Below are positions 35,791-47,439 of a DNA stretch of 64,000 bases, piece by piece (positions within the stretch are counted from its first letter, which is position 1; each line of letters begins with the position of its first letter). Below the pieces are notes generated by a model. The model did no database searches and was not told where the DNA came from. It saw nothing but the letters and a program-made list of their open reading frames with translations. The stretch is from Orientallactaga sibirica (taxonomy: Eukaryota > Chordata > Mammalia > Rodentia > Dipodidae), in NCBI GenBank assembly GCA_036365145.1, contig JAEOAD010001176.1, forward strand, positions 248,001-312,000, read 5' to 3'. The translations under genes were made by a program, and so were the position numbers.

Positions 35791-35999
35791 TTATTGCTAT
35801 AGCTTTGTTCATAATTATTATGAAATTGTAAAGCATATAAGAGAAAGAGATGTTACATTAATATAATAATTCTTTTTATTTACTTATAGATTTATGTTCA
35901 TTATTTCTACTTTAATATGCTTTATTTTTATTTAAGTCCTAGTACATTGCTTTATGGTGTGTAACATGGCAGTCATATGGGTTAGAGTTACTTCCTATA

Positions 36000-36240
36000 G
36001 TCCTTAAATGTCAGAATGAAGGAAAATATATAAGTAGGGCAAACATGGTTAAAACTTAAAAACAATAGAATGGTGACCAAGAGCATGTAATAAGGGATGA
36101 CAAAGAAAGGAATTGGGGGAAAGGGTGAAAGAACACATGTGATATTTAAACAGAAAGGAGGAAGATATGGGGAGATAAGAGGTTCAGGAAAATAGAGACA
36201 GGAGAATCAACTAAAACAAATTGTGTTTGAAAGTGCCATG
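36000..36240 (+). mobile_element. LINE-1 3' UTR end fragment
   Basis: Purine-rich G-runs (GAAAGGAATTGGGGGAAAGG, GAGATAAGAGGTTCAGG) are typical of rodent L1 3' ends. The assignment is tentative. Confidence 0.45.
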
Positions 36241-36243
36241 ATA

Positions 36244-36466
36244 GGACAGGAAGATGTCTCAGTGGTTAAAAATGCTTGATTATAAAATCTGACACCCCTG
36301 CCTCTATTCCCCAGGATGTATGTACAGCCAGGTACACATAGTGGTTCATTAATCTAGTGTTCATTTGCAGTGTAAAAGTTCCTGTACACCCATATACTCT
36401 CTTCTTTTCTCTCTATCTCTATCTTTCTCTGTATCTCCAATAAATAAATCAAAATATTTAAAAAGA
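36244..36466 (+). repeat. tRNA-headed SINE, old, sense
   Basis: GGACAGGAAGATGTCTCAGT head, CT-rich then AATAAATAAATC tail. The duplication AAAGTGCCATGA / AAAATACCATAATGA flanks it. Confidence 0.78.
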
Positions 36467-36479
36467 AAATACCATAATG

Positions 36480-37270
36480 ACTGACATTCTCTATACTAAC
36501 CAAAGATGAAGTTTTAAATTATGAAAGCAGACATATAAATGACCATTTGGTATGTGAAAAATATACTCAATTTTATCAATTGTCAGGGAAATGTGATCAA
36601 AATTGCAATAAGTTATCACCTTTTGCAAGTAAGTATTGCTCGTAAAAACATGGAGAAGAGTAACTCATACAAATGAGAAGAGCCATTACAGATTACTATA
36701 TGAAGCTTCCTCAAAAAAATAAGACTAGTATCATCATATGATTCCACTGCCTAGTGAAACTGCAAAGGAAATGAAACAAGTAGGAAAGAGACACCTGTAC
36801 ATGCTTCTTGCACCTTTATTCATTATGCCCAGGAAATGGAAACAACTTAAATGTCCATCAACTGACAAAGGAACCAAGAAGTTGTAGTAGGGCTGGAGAG
36901 ATGGTTTAGCAGTTAAGGTGCTTGTCTATGAAGACTAAGGACCCAGGTTCATCTCGAAACTCGCCAGAATCCCCATAAGCTGGTGCATGTGCTGGCACAT
37001 TTGTCTAGAGTTTGTTTGCAGTGGAGGCCCTGGCATGCCCATTCTCTGTGTGTGTGTGTCCGTTTTTCTCTCTATAAATAAATAAAACAAATTAAAAAAA
37101 AAAGAAGTTTCAGTGTACATATGACACATACAACATGTACATGTGGAGGATGTAATCCTGTTATTTGTATAAAGGTGGATGTGACTAGAGATCATGGTGT
37201 TGAATGAAATGAGCACACTCAGAAGACATGGACTGCATGGTCTCACTTCTATAGAATCTAAACAGAACTG
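36480..37270 (+). mobile_element. Old LINE-1 3' region
   Basis: GGGAAATGTGATCAAAATTG, AGTAAGTATTGCTCG, CCTTTATTCATTATGCCCAG, GAAATGGAAACAACTTAAAT and CATGGTCTCACTTCTATAGA follow the order of an old L1 end. A SINE interrupts it at 36890-37100. Confidence 0.82.
36890..37100 (+). repeat. tRNA-headed SINE inserted in L1
   Basis: GGGCTGGAGAGATGGTTTAG head, TG and CT run, (AAAT) tail. The duplication AAGAAGTT lies on both sides. Confidence 0.92.
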
Positions 37271-37519
37271 ATTTCCAAAAAGTTAAGAATTTAGCATTAG
37301 TTATTCCTGGGAAAGTTAGAAAAATGGGTACTTACTTGTTTATAGTTAGGCAGGGGAAAAGAGCCCTATTTTGCTATTGTACTTTTGAAAAAAAGCTAGA
37401 AGAAAGGATTTTGGAGGTTTTTACCATAAAGAAATGTTAACTGTTTAGAGAGGAGAGAGAGAAATGTTAAACCATATTCAAATGTTACATGATGTACATG
37501 TGTATTGAAACATATTATG

Positions 37520-37520
<1 letters not shown>

Positions 37521-37560
<40 letters not shown>
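37521..37560 (+). repeat. (TA)n microsatellite
   Basis: About 20 uninterrupted units just before the promoter-like block of the next OR unit. Confidence 0.97.
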
Positions 37561-37563
<3 letters not shown>

Positions 37564-37597
37564 TTTTATTTATCACCTAAAACTTAATTTTAAAATG

Positions 37598-37860
37598 TAA
37601 TAACCTATTTGGTCCCTACAGGCAAGTTAATTGTTTCTTCTCCAGTAATGCTAGATGAGGAGATTCAGTTGTTCTCACAGGCAAAGTCTCCAGAGCCACA
37701 GGTCTGTATACTTATGTCTGAGATTCTCTTGAATTTTTCTCTGAAATGCCCCTATGACTAACTATTACATTTTTTAGGAAGGTTGTCTTGCAAGCCATGG
37801 CTCATTGGACATCATCCATTCATTGGAATGATAACCATTCTTAGTGTGTGGAAACGTTCT
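37598..37860 (+). promoter_or_regulatory. OR promoter-like block, unit with deleted OR at 42206
   Basis: Homologue of the block at 20998. Contains TTGGTCCCTACAGGCAAG, TTAATTG at 37627-37633 and CTCCAGAG at 37688-37695, then TCATTGGACATCATCCATTC, shared with the blocks at 28451 and 58312. It lies 4.6 kb before the OR pseudogene; three B1 insertions account for part of the extra distance. Confidence 0.42.
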
Positions 37861-38774
37861 TCTAATCTGAGGAATTGCTATGAGTTTAATTCTTTTTTAG
37901 AGAAAACCCAAAAGATAAAAATTGCATTGGTTGACCTTTGTTATTAGCATGTGTTAATTATACAAACTATGAAATTGTTATAGTATTTTCATATAGGTAC
38001 ATAATCTGTCTTCATCATGTTTACCATTCTTTGATTGACTTTTAAATGATGAGCTCTTCACAAGATGCTTGCAGAACTTCCTTGTTCTTACAGAAATGAT
38101 GATACATGAGATTGTGAGAGAAGTGACCTTAGCAAGCTTGTTTTCTAAATAATGAAGGAGGGGGTAGGTGATTCTTCAAACAACAAAGAATTCCAAAGAA
38201 ATGATGATAATGTGAAACTTGATCCATGGTTATGTTCTCTCTCCCATTTTTCCTACAATTAGAGAAATTGGTCCTTGATCCCAGAGGGAGAGCTCCTGTG
38301 ATAGAATGTGAACATTGTTCCATTATTTATGCTGTTTTCAGAATTGTTTTCCTAGATTGTATGTTCTTTGGATTTTACAAAAAGTTAAGTAAGTCTCTAT
38401 ATTCCATATGCACTTGTGAGAAGTAAAATTTGTACAATAGCTGTGGATTGCCAACATCTAGAATGAGTTCTTTGAACACAAAATGAGATGCTTGCAAATA
38501 ATTTTTTTAAATGGAGCTGACTTGCACAATATGAAGTGTCCACCATTATAATATCATGGGTACTTGATATTATGCATGTCAGCTGCAGAATAATACAATG
38601 CAAAACATAAACACTAACATAGACTATGCTCTTTAATAATAATGTGTCGATATTAGCTTGTCAACTATAACAAATAAACTACACTCAAGCAAAAAGTTGA
38701 TAATTGATAAAAATTAGTTGGGGTATTTGGAAACTCTCTGTAAACCTAACACTGCTTTAAAAATAAAGTCTGAG

Positions 38775-38960
38775 CCGGGTGTGGTGGTATACACCTTTAA
38801 TCCCAGCACTCGGGAGGCAGAAGTAGGAGGATTGCCATGAGTTCAAGGCCACCCTGAGACTACAGAGTGAATTCCAGGTCAGCCTGAGCTAGAGTGAGAC
38901 CCTACCTCGAAAAACAAAAACAAAAACAAAAAAAATAATGAAAATAAATAAATAAATAAA
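38775..38960 (+). repeat. B1 SINE, sense
   Basis: GAGCCGGGTGTGGTGGTATA ... CCTACCTCGAAAAACAAAAA with an (AAAT)n tail. The duplication AAATAAAGTCTG flanks it. Confidence 0.93.
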
Positions 38961-39005
38961 TAAATAAATAAAGTCTGTTGACAAAAAAAAAAAAAAAAAA
39001 AAAAG

Positions 39006-39160
39006 GAGCTGAGCATGGTGGTGCATGCCTTTAATCCTAGCACTTTCTAGGTAGAGGTAGGAGGAACTCCACAAGTTTGAGGTCACCTTTTATAGTACAT
39101 AGTGAATTCCAGTTCAGCCTTTGATAGAGTGGAACAGTATCTTGAAAAATCAAAACAATA
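39006..39160 (+). repeat. B1 SINE, sense, diverged
   Basis: GCTGAGCATGGTGGTGCATG start, A-rich end. Second of three B1s in a row. Confidence 0.9.
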
Positions 39161-39198
39161 GAAAATAAAAAGTAAAATAAAAATAAAAATGGAGGTAA

Positions 39199-39343
39199 TC
39201 CAAGTGTGGTTGCACATGCCTTTAATCCTACCACTTGAGAGGCAAAGGTAGGAAGATCACTGAGTTTGAGGCCAGACTGGGACTACAGAGTGAGTTCCAG
39301 GTCAGCCTGGGCTAGAGTGAGACCCTACATCAGAAAAATAATC
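39199..39343 (+). repeat. B1 SINE, sense, diverged
   Basis: TCCAAGTGTGGTTGCACATG start, CCTACATCAGAAAAATAA end. Third of the B1 cluster. Confidence 0.9.
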
Positions 39344-39745
39344 TTAATAAAGTGTAGGTAAGTCTGAGTATAAATCTCAAAATATCTTTCATGAAGACTT
39401 GGGTGATTTAAATGATAAATCACACTTCCTTCCCAAAAAATAAAGACAAACTTATGAGGATTGTGTTTTGATCAATTAGTGATCTTATATTGTCTAATAC
39501 ATAGTTGAATCTCATTGGGGGGTTAAACACAAACAAAACCCAGATGGGTGCAATGAGGCTGTGTTAAGCTGAAAAATGGTCCTAAATGAATAAGTAAAGA
39601 TTGAACTACATCTCAACCTTATTATTATCATCTTGTGCTTATCTTTAGAAAATGGTCTTAATTCTTCATTATATAACCTTTCTCATACTCCCTGCATAAC
39701 TTCTCAGACCCTCACAAAGTAGGAATGAAATGACTATCTGCCTTA

Positions 39746-39781
39746 CACACACACATACACACGCGCACACACACACACACC
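39746..39781 (+). repeat. (CA)n microsatellite, interrupted
   Basis: CA units with TA and CG interruptions, at the unit-equivalent position. Confidence 0.92.
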
Positions 39782-40394
39782 AACCATTTATGCATAAGTC
39801 CTAATATAGCATGTGCTAAAAAGGACCATGTGTGATAGGCTCATAATTCAAGTTGTCAAAGACAGAAGAGAAAGATGGCAAAGAATAGTAATTTGAGGTT
39901 GGTATCCTTTCAAAAGTTTGAGGAGAAAAGCAAATTCGCAATACTATAACTACATAGGAAGAGATTAGAATAAAATTTCTTTTAAAAATATGACAGTTGG
40001 GACAAAATAGATCCTTGCGCTAAAAACAGCCCATAAACTGCAAACTTTAATCCTGGTCTACGATTCAACTACTTCACAAAAGTAATAAGAAAAAGTATGA
40101 ATTTTAAGAGGCACTATTTTTCTGAATCTAAAATATGAGCTTGAAGCAAGAAAAACTTAAGCAATAGTCTATATGACATTTGAAAAACAGTGTTGATTTG
40201 CTTTGAGGAAAGACAAGGAAAACCCACAGAGTAAACAAATGATGACAGGCTCTAGTATCAGAATAAACAGAATGGAGAGGAGAGCTTCAAGACTCCAGCC
40301 CAGAGGTCAGAATGACCCTTGATCTAACCAGTGTAAAAGTCCATAGACCCACCTGAAATATTACAAGAGACCCAGTACTCATCAGGCAGTCTCA

Positions 40395-40545
40395 CCATCA
40401 GCACTTTATTGTTGTTTGTGCATTGTCTTACTTAGTTCCCACAATACTTCAAAAGAGCTTTAGTTACCACCTTCATTTTTATAAAGAAAAACTGATGTTC
40501 AGGGAGTGGTAACTGATTTTTCTGACCTAGATCTTTTTCAGGAAT
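40395..40545 (+). repeat. MIR fragment
   Basis: TTGTCTTACTTAGTTCCCAC, then an ATACTTCAAAAGAGCTTTAG segment and a TTTTTATAAAGAAAAACTGA segment have MIR order. Confidence 0.55.
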
Positions 40546-40604
40546 ATGAGCCTTATGTCTGTTAAATTTGATATTCATGCAGCATTGTATCTATAGCAGA
40601 CAGC

Positions 40605-40985
40605 TTCAGGTTCTCTGAGATGAACTTCCAGACCAGGCACAGTTATGGAGGAAGGGATATTATTTATTGAAGTTCACAGATCCAGGGGAAGTTCCATAAT
40701 GGCAGGAGAAGTGGCCTGCCTTCACAGGAGCAAGCAGAGAGAGAAAAACCATCAGCCACACAGCACACAGAGCAAAAAAAAACTCCACCCCAAAGCCATA
40801 GCACACTTCAGGAACTCCTACTGGGTACACTTTTGCATATCTTTACAATGGAATCTCAAACCATCACCACACCTTAAAACCAGCTCCCAGTGACATTGCC
40901 CCTAGCAAGGTGATTGCAGATGTAAACTATAACTAATAAAACACTGAATATATTGGGGGACATATATGCAAACTACCACAGTATC
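40605..40985 (-). mobile_element. LTR-like element, antisense
   Basis: CAGGTTCTCTGAGATGAACT and ATTATTTATTGAAGTTCACA look like the reverse of a rodent ERV LTR 3' part with a poly(A) signal. Family not identified. Confidence 0.4.
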
Positions 40986-41415
40986 TATAGGTTGAACATG
41001 TTCCTACAACCCCAATTATCACACAAAAGTTCTGTGCATTAAAGAAATACTATGATTATGCAAGAGCAAAAGTCTTCAATGAATTTAAGACTTTGTAATT
41101 TAACTACCTTACTTTCATAGTGTGTGGGTGCCAATAAGTATGAGATATCATGGAAGAAGTTACAATTTAGCTAATAGTTTTTTTTTAATTCACTAAGAAC
41201 ACTTTTGCTATTAAAAGAAAGATAATTTCCCTGTCTAATCATTTTTGTTTGTTTGTTTAACCTGCACTGAATGGAAAATAGATAGTGAAAAAGAGGAAAA
41301 TACTACCTCATTAAATACCTTATTTGTTCACTGTGGAACTCTAAATGCTTAGTTTGATGAAGATGACAATGAGTAATTATGGGATCAGATGATTTGATTT
41401 ACTTTAAATTCACTT

Positions 41416-41640
41416 TATTTATTTGCATGTGTGAGTGTATATGTATGGATCTGCATATACTTCAGCACACATGTGGAGGTGAGAGGAGTTGAGTGTGCTC
41501 CACCTTCTTTGAGACATGATCTCTTGTCACACCAAACAAATCTGACCCATGAATGGCTTTACATGGATGCTGTGGATTTGAACTCAGGCCAGCGGGTTTT
41601 GTAAATAAGTTCCTTTAACTGGTAAGCCATCTTTCTAGGT
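41416..41640 (-). repeat. B3/B2-like SINE, antisense
   Basis: Text around CTTCAGCACACATGTGGAGG and TGGATTTGAACTCAGGCCAG, ending TAAGCCATCTTTCTAGG. The duplication TAAATTCACTTTA lies on both sides. It differs from the common SINE of this window. Confidence 0.75.
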
Positions 41641-42205
41641 CTAAATTCACTTTAGACCACTTGCCGTAATAGCTACTTGAGATAGTCAAAGACTAGCACC
41701 AACCAAAAGCATATGAAGTCAATATTTGAGTAACATGAATAAATACTCAACCACTATTCTCATAATTTAGAGGCATGTAACAACCTATCCATATGTCAAA
41801 GGGAGGCAGTGAATGTATTTTTTAAATGTTTATAAGCAGTTCTTAGCAGGTTAGCAGGTTAGTAGGTTAAGATAGGAAGAGAGCTGGCTGAAAGATTCAC
41901 CAACACAAGCAATTCTGACTAAACTATTAAATTGTCCTCATCTTACCTTGCAATGTGTAAATATTTAAAATTGTACACATGATCCATTGGGATTTTTTAG
42001 TTCACACAGTGCATGAACCTGTATTTAACTAGTCCACTCAGTTTGCTTCTAAAGCCCATGCATACTCTGAGAAAAATATCAAAGCAAAGCTACAGTTCAA
42101 TGATGCAATTCATCTCTTACTTCCCACTTTGAATTTGATTCCTTTATCATTTTGTTCTTTTTGTTCTCATGGCTATAGTGCATCTAGTGATTGCCCATGA
42201 TCTTG

Positions 42206-42580
42206 ATGGGGAACAGGACAGAGGTGATACAGTTCATCCTGCTGGGACTGATAAATGACCCAGGTCTGCAGGTTATGGGAAAGCTCTGTCCACCTGTGTC
42301 TCTCACTTCACTGCAGTCTTTATATTTTATGGAACTGTCATTTTCATGTACTTACAACCCAGCTCCAGTCACTCCATGGACACTGACAAGATGGCATCTG
42401 TGTTCTACACTATGGTCATCCCCATGCTGAACCTTCTGGTCTACAGTCTGAGGGACAAGGAGGTCTCACAGAAAGATAAGTGTCACATGGTCTCACTCAT
42501 CTGTGACTCCTAATTTGTATTTTCCCAAGGAATGCATTCTTAAAGCTCAAGAATGCATTAGCTTGTTAGAGGCAAAATAA
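42206..42580 (+). pseudogene. Olfactory receptor pseudogene, OR5B-like, large internal deletion
   Basis: The first 23 codons (MGNRTEVIQF, DPGLQV) match the intact copies. At about 42272 the sequence jumps to the TM6 region (reading in another frame as [19 protein letters not shown]), so roughly 620-640 nt from TM1 to TM5 are missing and the frame is lost. TM6-TM7 text ([18 protein letters not shown]) follows to about 42465. An 80-nt foreign patch resembling an L1 tail (AGATAAGTGTCACATGGTCT) then interrupts, before the last codons AAGAATGCATT ... GGCAAAATAA resume to a TAA at 42578. The 3' splice-site sequence (GGCTATAG, AG 42177-42178) is kept. Any longer frame upstream depends on a TTG codon. 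Confidence 0.9.
42467..42545 (+). mobile_element. LINE-1 tail patch inside OR pseudogene
   Basis: CACAGAAAGATAAGTGTCAC, then ATGGTCTCACTCATCTGTGA resembles the L1 3' text at 37225-37250. It has no poly(A) and lies between adjacent OR codons. Confidence 0.55.
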
Positions 42581-42976
42581 ACTTTAGGATTTTGATTTTA
42601 ACTTTTGTGTTCTACCATTCCTGGAATTTTGTCTTATGGCTCTCCTCCACATTTCAAGTTACACTTTTATATCTGTACTGGCACTCACTAGCTGCCCCAT
42701 TTATCTCTGCATTGTTTGTTATCTGTATACAAGTAAGTGATATGCCCAGAAATATATACCAGAATTAGTATGTCTACCATATTTCATGGTCAGGATGAAA
42801 ATCTTTATTAAAGACATTGTATTCATTCATCTGGCTATTGTATTTATCAAATGCAATACAAGTGTACACAAAGAAATGCATGAAGGAGGTTTGAACAAAA
42901 ATGTGCACAAGAATCCCATAAAGGCAGACACACAGTGGTGTGGTAAATTGCCAGAGATAAACAATGTGGCTGCTAT

Positions 42977-43198
42977 GAAGGGTGATGTTATGTGTCAATT
43001 TAGCTGGATTCATGGCTACTTAGAGAGAACTGCACACTTCTGGGAAGGTGTTTCTCAGAGTCCAATACTAAAACACCAAATTTAGTGAAGATCTGCCCTC
43101 ATCCATCTGAGTGGCCATTATCTAATCCATATGGGACTCAACCAAACAGATCATAAATTGTGGAAATGAATAGGTCTTTCTCTCTCCATCTTTTTCTT

Positions 43199-43250
<52 letters not shown>

Positions 43251-43523
43251 AAAATTGTCTTCTGTTATTCTTGGGCACCAGAGCTACTGATCTGGGCCTG
43301 ACTCTTGGGCCATCGCTCTTCAAGACTTATATCACCACACATCGCCTTCTGACTGAACACAGACCAAGTTAATCACCACTTTTTGCTGTCCTCCAGCATG
43401 TAGACTAAGTATCATAGGACTATCCATTTTCCATTATTATACGAGCCCTTACTCATGCTGAATCTCTTACATGGATGTATATATTCTCTTGATTATGTTT
43501 CAGTGGAGAACCCAACCAATGAA
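42977..43523 (+). mobile_element. ERVL-like (MLT2-type) LTR, with (CA)n
   Basis: GTGATGTTATGTGTCAATTT start, and an end with TATTCTCTTGATTATGTTTCAGTGGAGAACCC-order motifs. A (CA)n tract of about 22 units is at 43207-43249. The homologous element is at 63808 after the last OR and begins at 25262 after the first intact one. Confidence 0.65.
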
Positions 43524-43827
43524 ATAGCACCTGAGGGGTTAGGGATTCAGCTCTGTGACACAGTACTTGTATAGCAAATGAAAGGAAAAATGAAACATAA
43601 AATAGCACCTGGTAATCATAACTCAACACTTAAATTCAGTGTTTGAAAAACATTGCCTGTTTTGTTTTAGTTTTCACTACTATTCTGAGTATTTCTTTGA
43701 AAACAATGTTATTAAATGAAATTATATATTTTTTGCATATTTTAAGTATAATGTACAAATTTGGCATCTCATATGAATTACTATTTCTATTTGTCATTTT
43801 ATTAAACAAACATTGTGATTGTATTTT
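43524..43827. other. Unassigned AT-rich sequence
   Basis: Nothing recognised. Confidence 0.35.
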
Positions 43828-44107
43828 TTATTTACTTATTTATTTGTGTGTGTGAGAGAGAGAGAAAGAAGAAGAAGAAGAAGAAGAAGAAGAAGAAGAA
43901 GAAGAAGAAGAAGAAGAAGAAGAAGAAGAAGAAGAAGAAGAAGAAGGAGAGAGAGAATGGGCATACCAGAACCTCTAGCCACTGCAAACAATCTCCAGAT
44001 GCATGTGACACCTTGTATATCTGGTTTTACATGGTACTTGGGAATCTAACCAGGGTCCTTAGGCTTTGTGGGCAAGAACCTTCACTGCTGAGCCATATCT
44101 CCAGCTC
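43828..44107 (-). repeat. tRNA-headed SINE with expanded (GAA)n tail, antisense
   Basis: The (GAA)n tract at about 43867-43947 (some 27 units) replaces the usual (GA)n. The body ends GCCATATCTCCAGCTCC. The flanking duplication is around ATTGTGATTGTA / ATTGTAATTTTC. Confidence 0.9.
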
Positions 44108-44469
44108 CTCTTATTGTAATTTTCAAAGGATAGAATTCAAAAATTAAGGAAGAATAAAATTATTCCAATATATTGATATATTATTAATATAAACATTCAA
44201 ATTGTCAGTCTACAAAACACTAATTTACATTTTTTACTTCTGTGAATGCTTTTACATTTGTATGGAATTTGACAATATCCAATAATTATTCATTAGTTGA
44301 GAAATTCTGATTACTGCCACTTCCCTGTTCTTTCCCTGACTTCATCCTCATTGATTTCCTTGGTATTTCTTTGTATCTCCAAACATGCTCACATCCCATG
44401 CTGTTTGCATCTCATATTCTCTCTGAGGGATGTCTGTAAGCTATATATGCTGAAAAGTTACCCTGTCTT

Positions 44470-45432
44470 GATTTCTGTCAGAGTACTTGATGACCCACCA
44501 AAGGTTAATGGCAAGACCCTACTACTGTCAACACCATATGCTGTTGGTACCGAACATGGAGTGACCTGGCTGGAATCTGGAAGATTCCAACTAGCTTGTC
44601 TAGTGCCAGAAGGTGCTAAATAAGGAACTAGGGGAAAATTACCAACACCTGTCTAAGCACCTCGTGGTTTAAGCTACTCAGCAGCAATCAACCTGATGTG
44701 ATGCTCACACAAGTGCAATAGTGGCACACAACCATGGAGGGTTAGCAACTGCTCTTGATTTGGCTAATGGATCCACTTAGTGGAACAGAACCCATACCTG
44801 GAAAGGGAAACAAGTCAGAACCACATCCAAAAATGCCCTGTCTCCAATATCAAGCTACCACTAATGTGGACCACAAGAGGGCCTACACCTATAAAATTCT
44901 CTCTAAAATAATAATGGTTATCCCATTTACCCGGTGCTGACTTCTCTCTCTGTTGGAGAATTTGCTTCTCTTTTTCAAATGGATGCTGAACCGGAGGAGA
45001 GAATCAGCCTATCACACCTTACCAGAGCCCCAACTGAAACCATAGAGTAATTGGGGAAATGAGCAAGAGTGCTGCTTTGTGGTGAACCTGGTACCAACAC
45101 AAGGATGAAGGAGATAGACACAGAGAACACTCAATCCTATGAAACCAGATATCCAGAGATACAGAGGCTCCCAAGACCTCATTGCTGAACCCACCATGGC
45201 TCAGGGAAATCACAGAAGAGGGTTCAGAAGGATTGTTAGAGCCACAAGTTGGGAGATTATACACAGAGACTTTGTCTCTTCCCCATAAGTGATGGCTGCC
45301 CCCACAATGCAAGACCCACATTCCCCAACAAAGAGAGTCCCTTTGGATGGGGGAGGATAGGGAGGAGGTTAATGATAGTACCAGCATGACTGTATACACA
45401 CTATCTACATAACTTGTAAAAAAAAATAAATT
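44470..45432 (+). mobile_element. LINE-1 3' UTR and end, 5' truncated
   Basis: Contains CCCACCAAAGGTTAATGGCA, GAGTAATTGGGGAAATGAGC and GCCACAAGTTGGGAGATTAT, and ends in an A-rich (AAAAAAAATAAA) tail. 44990-45430 matches the reverse of 13650-14086 closely over its length. Confidence 0.8.
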
Positions 45433-45727
45433 TATCCTGTCTTCCCTGAGCATGTAAAATACTAACTTTTGTCCTTTAATCTGTTTTATTCATATATAAT
45501 CATCACCTAAATAGTATCTGATTTATAGCTTCTCAGTAAATGTTGGTTAGATGAATTCATAAAATAATTGAACCTTCAATTTACTTGTACCAATATATTG
45601 ACCCTTTGGGTCTTTGAATATGATAATGAACATCAATAATAAGACCTAATCTGAATCAACTTTCAGTACATTTTAAGAGACTGTGAACTTTCTTTGTTGT
45701 CAAAACACTTTTAAAAATTTTATTGAT

Positions 45728-45944
45728 GGGGCTGGAGAGATGGCTTAATGGTTAAATCATTTGCCTGTGAAGCCAAAGAACCCAGGTTCAATTCCCCAGG
45801 ACCCCTGTAAGCCAGATGCACAAAGGGCACATGTGTCTGGAGTTCATTTGTAGTGGCTGGAGGCCCTTGAGTTCCCATTCTCTCTCTGTCTGTCTCTCTT
45901 CTCTCTCTCTTTTTCTCTACTTGCAAATCAATAAAAATTATTTT
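45728..45944 (+). repeat. tRNA-headed SINE, sense
   Basis: GGGGCTGGAGAGATGGCTTA head. The duplication AAAAATTTTATTGA / AAAAATTTTATCGA flanks it. Confidence 0.93.
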
Positions 45945-46305
45945 TAAAAATTTTATCGACAATTTTTATACATCAATACAATGTATTTTGATTATAACCT
46001 ATTTCCTTCTTTTTCTTTCTTTCTTTCTTTCGTTTGTTTTTTCAAGGTAGTATTCCAAAACACTTCTTCTCATCCTCTGACTTTTTCATTCTTTTTGCTT
46101 CTTGTGCGATGTTCCCGAATTCTCAGAAGCAAAATTAAACACATTATAAACATAAAATTTTGAGGTCTTCATCAGTGATTATAAAGCTTTAGAATTTCCC
46201 CACAAATATTAACACAAATTTCTTATTTGGGGATTATGTTCTTTGATATCAGCATATTTAAAATTATCTTGATTAAAATCAAATATAAGCAATACAATAT
46301 TTTAA

Positions 46306-46509
46306 TTGTTTATTTATTTATTTGAGAGAGAGAGAGAAATAAAGAGAGAGGGAGAGAGAATGAGTGTGCCAGGGCCTTTAGCCACTGTAAACAAACTCCA
46401 GATGCATGTGTCGTCATGTGCATCTGGCTTACATGGGTCCTGGAGAATAGAACCTGGATACTTTGGCTTTGCAGGCAAGCTCCTTAAGTGCTAAGCTATC
46501 TCTCCAGCC
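46306..46509 (-). repeat. tRNA-headed SINE, antisense
   Basis: ATTT/GA tail, ends GCTATCTCTCCAGCCC. The duplication around AATACAATATTTTAATTGTT / AATACAGTATTTTAATTGTT is near perfect. Confidence 0.93.
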
Positions 46510-47439
46510 CAAGTAATACAGTATTTTAATTGTTCTCTACAAACAGTATTTGCCTCACCATCTATTCTGTGTAGTATAAGCATAGTTACAGAAAAAATAC
46601 CATTTCATTTGCATTTGAGTACAATATAAATTTTCACTTTTCTTCACTTTCAAACTGTATTTCCATGTACGTAAGTATTTTATAAGAATTATAAAGACTA
46701 TGCAATTTTTTCTGCATTCTTCAATTAACTGTCTTTATCACCTATAGTTTTTTCTCACTTTTGATGCTATATATCCATCACACAGTTTATACAATAAAAT
46801 AGTGGCTCTTTCTCCACTGCCATTGGATGATGTGGCATTACTATCTGGAACTAGACTTACCAGAGCATTAAGCCAGGTGATTAACATGATAAAAAAGAAT
46901 ACAACTGAGGGACAGAGTACATGTATGTTCAAACAATATAACAAAACAATAATAACAATAATAATGTAATAATAATGTTCCCTTGTCAACCTAGGTGAAA
47001 TTTACATAAAATATGTTTGAGAATAGATGTATCAAGCTTCATAAATGAGTATTAATATTTAACCTATGGTATCCCAAACATGTAGAATTATACTACTCTT
47101 CATATAAATGGTATATACCAATTTCTCTGAAAATCTCTTGAGAATGACTTGGTGTTACTTTCTCCCAGTTACAAAGGAGAAGTTGAAGATAGAGAAGATT
47201 GGTATCCAAATTTGAGGGAAAATAAGCTTGATGGCTAGGAAAAGTACTTAACCACAATACTTCTCTACTCTGAGAAGGGTGTGCTATGTTATCTTAGAAG
47301 TGTGTCTAGAGAACTGCTAGTGTGAAAATGAAAAGATGAAACTATCTCTTTTTTTGACAAAAATTATTCCTGGGATCAAACTGTGATAATAATATAGGTT
47401 CATGTTGAAGAATAAAAAACAATTTGTTCAAGAAGTGGG
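46510..47439. other. Unassigned sequence
   Basis: AT-rich with a short AAT-type repeat at 46945-46975. No gene or clear mobile element. Confidence 0.35.

Noticed and set aside
43815..44147. Open frames encoding poly-lysine or poly-arginine
   Set aside because: They are translations of the (GAA)n tract in a SINE tail.
45019..45453. 144-residue minus-strand open frame
   Set aside because: It is antisense to an L1 3' UTR end. A similar plus-strand frame at 13776-14162 arises from another copy of the same repeat in the opposite orientation.
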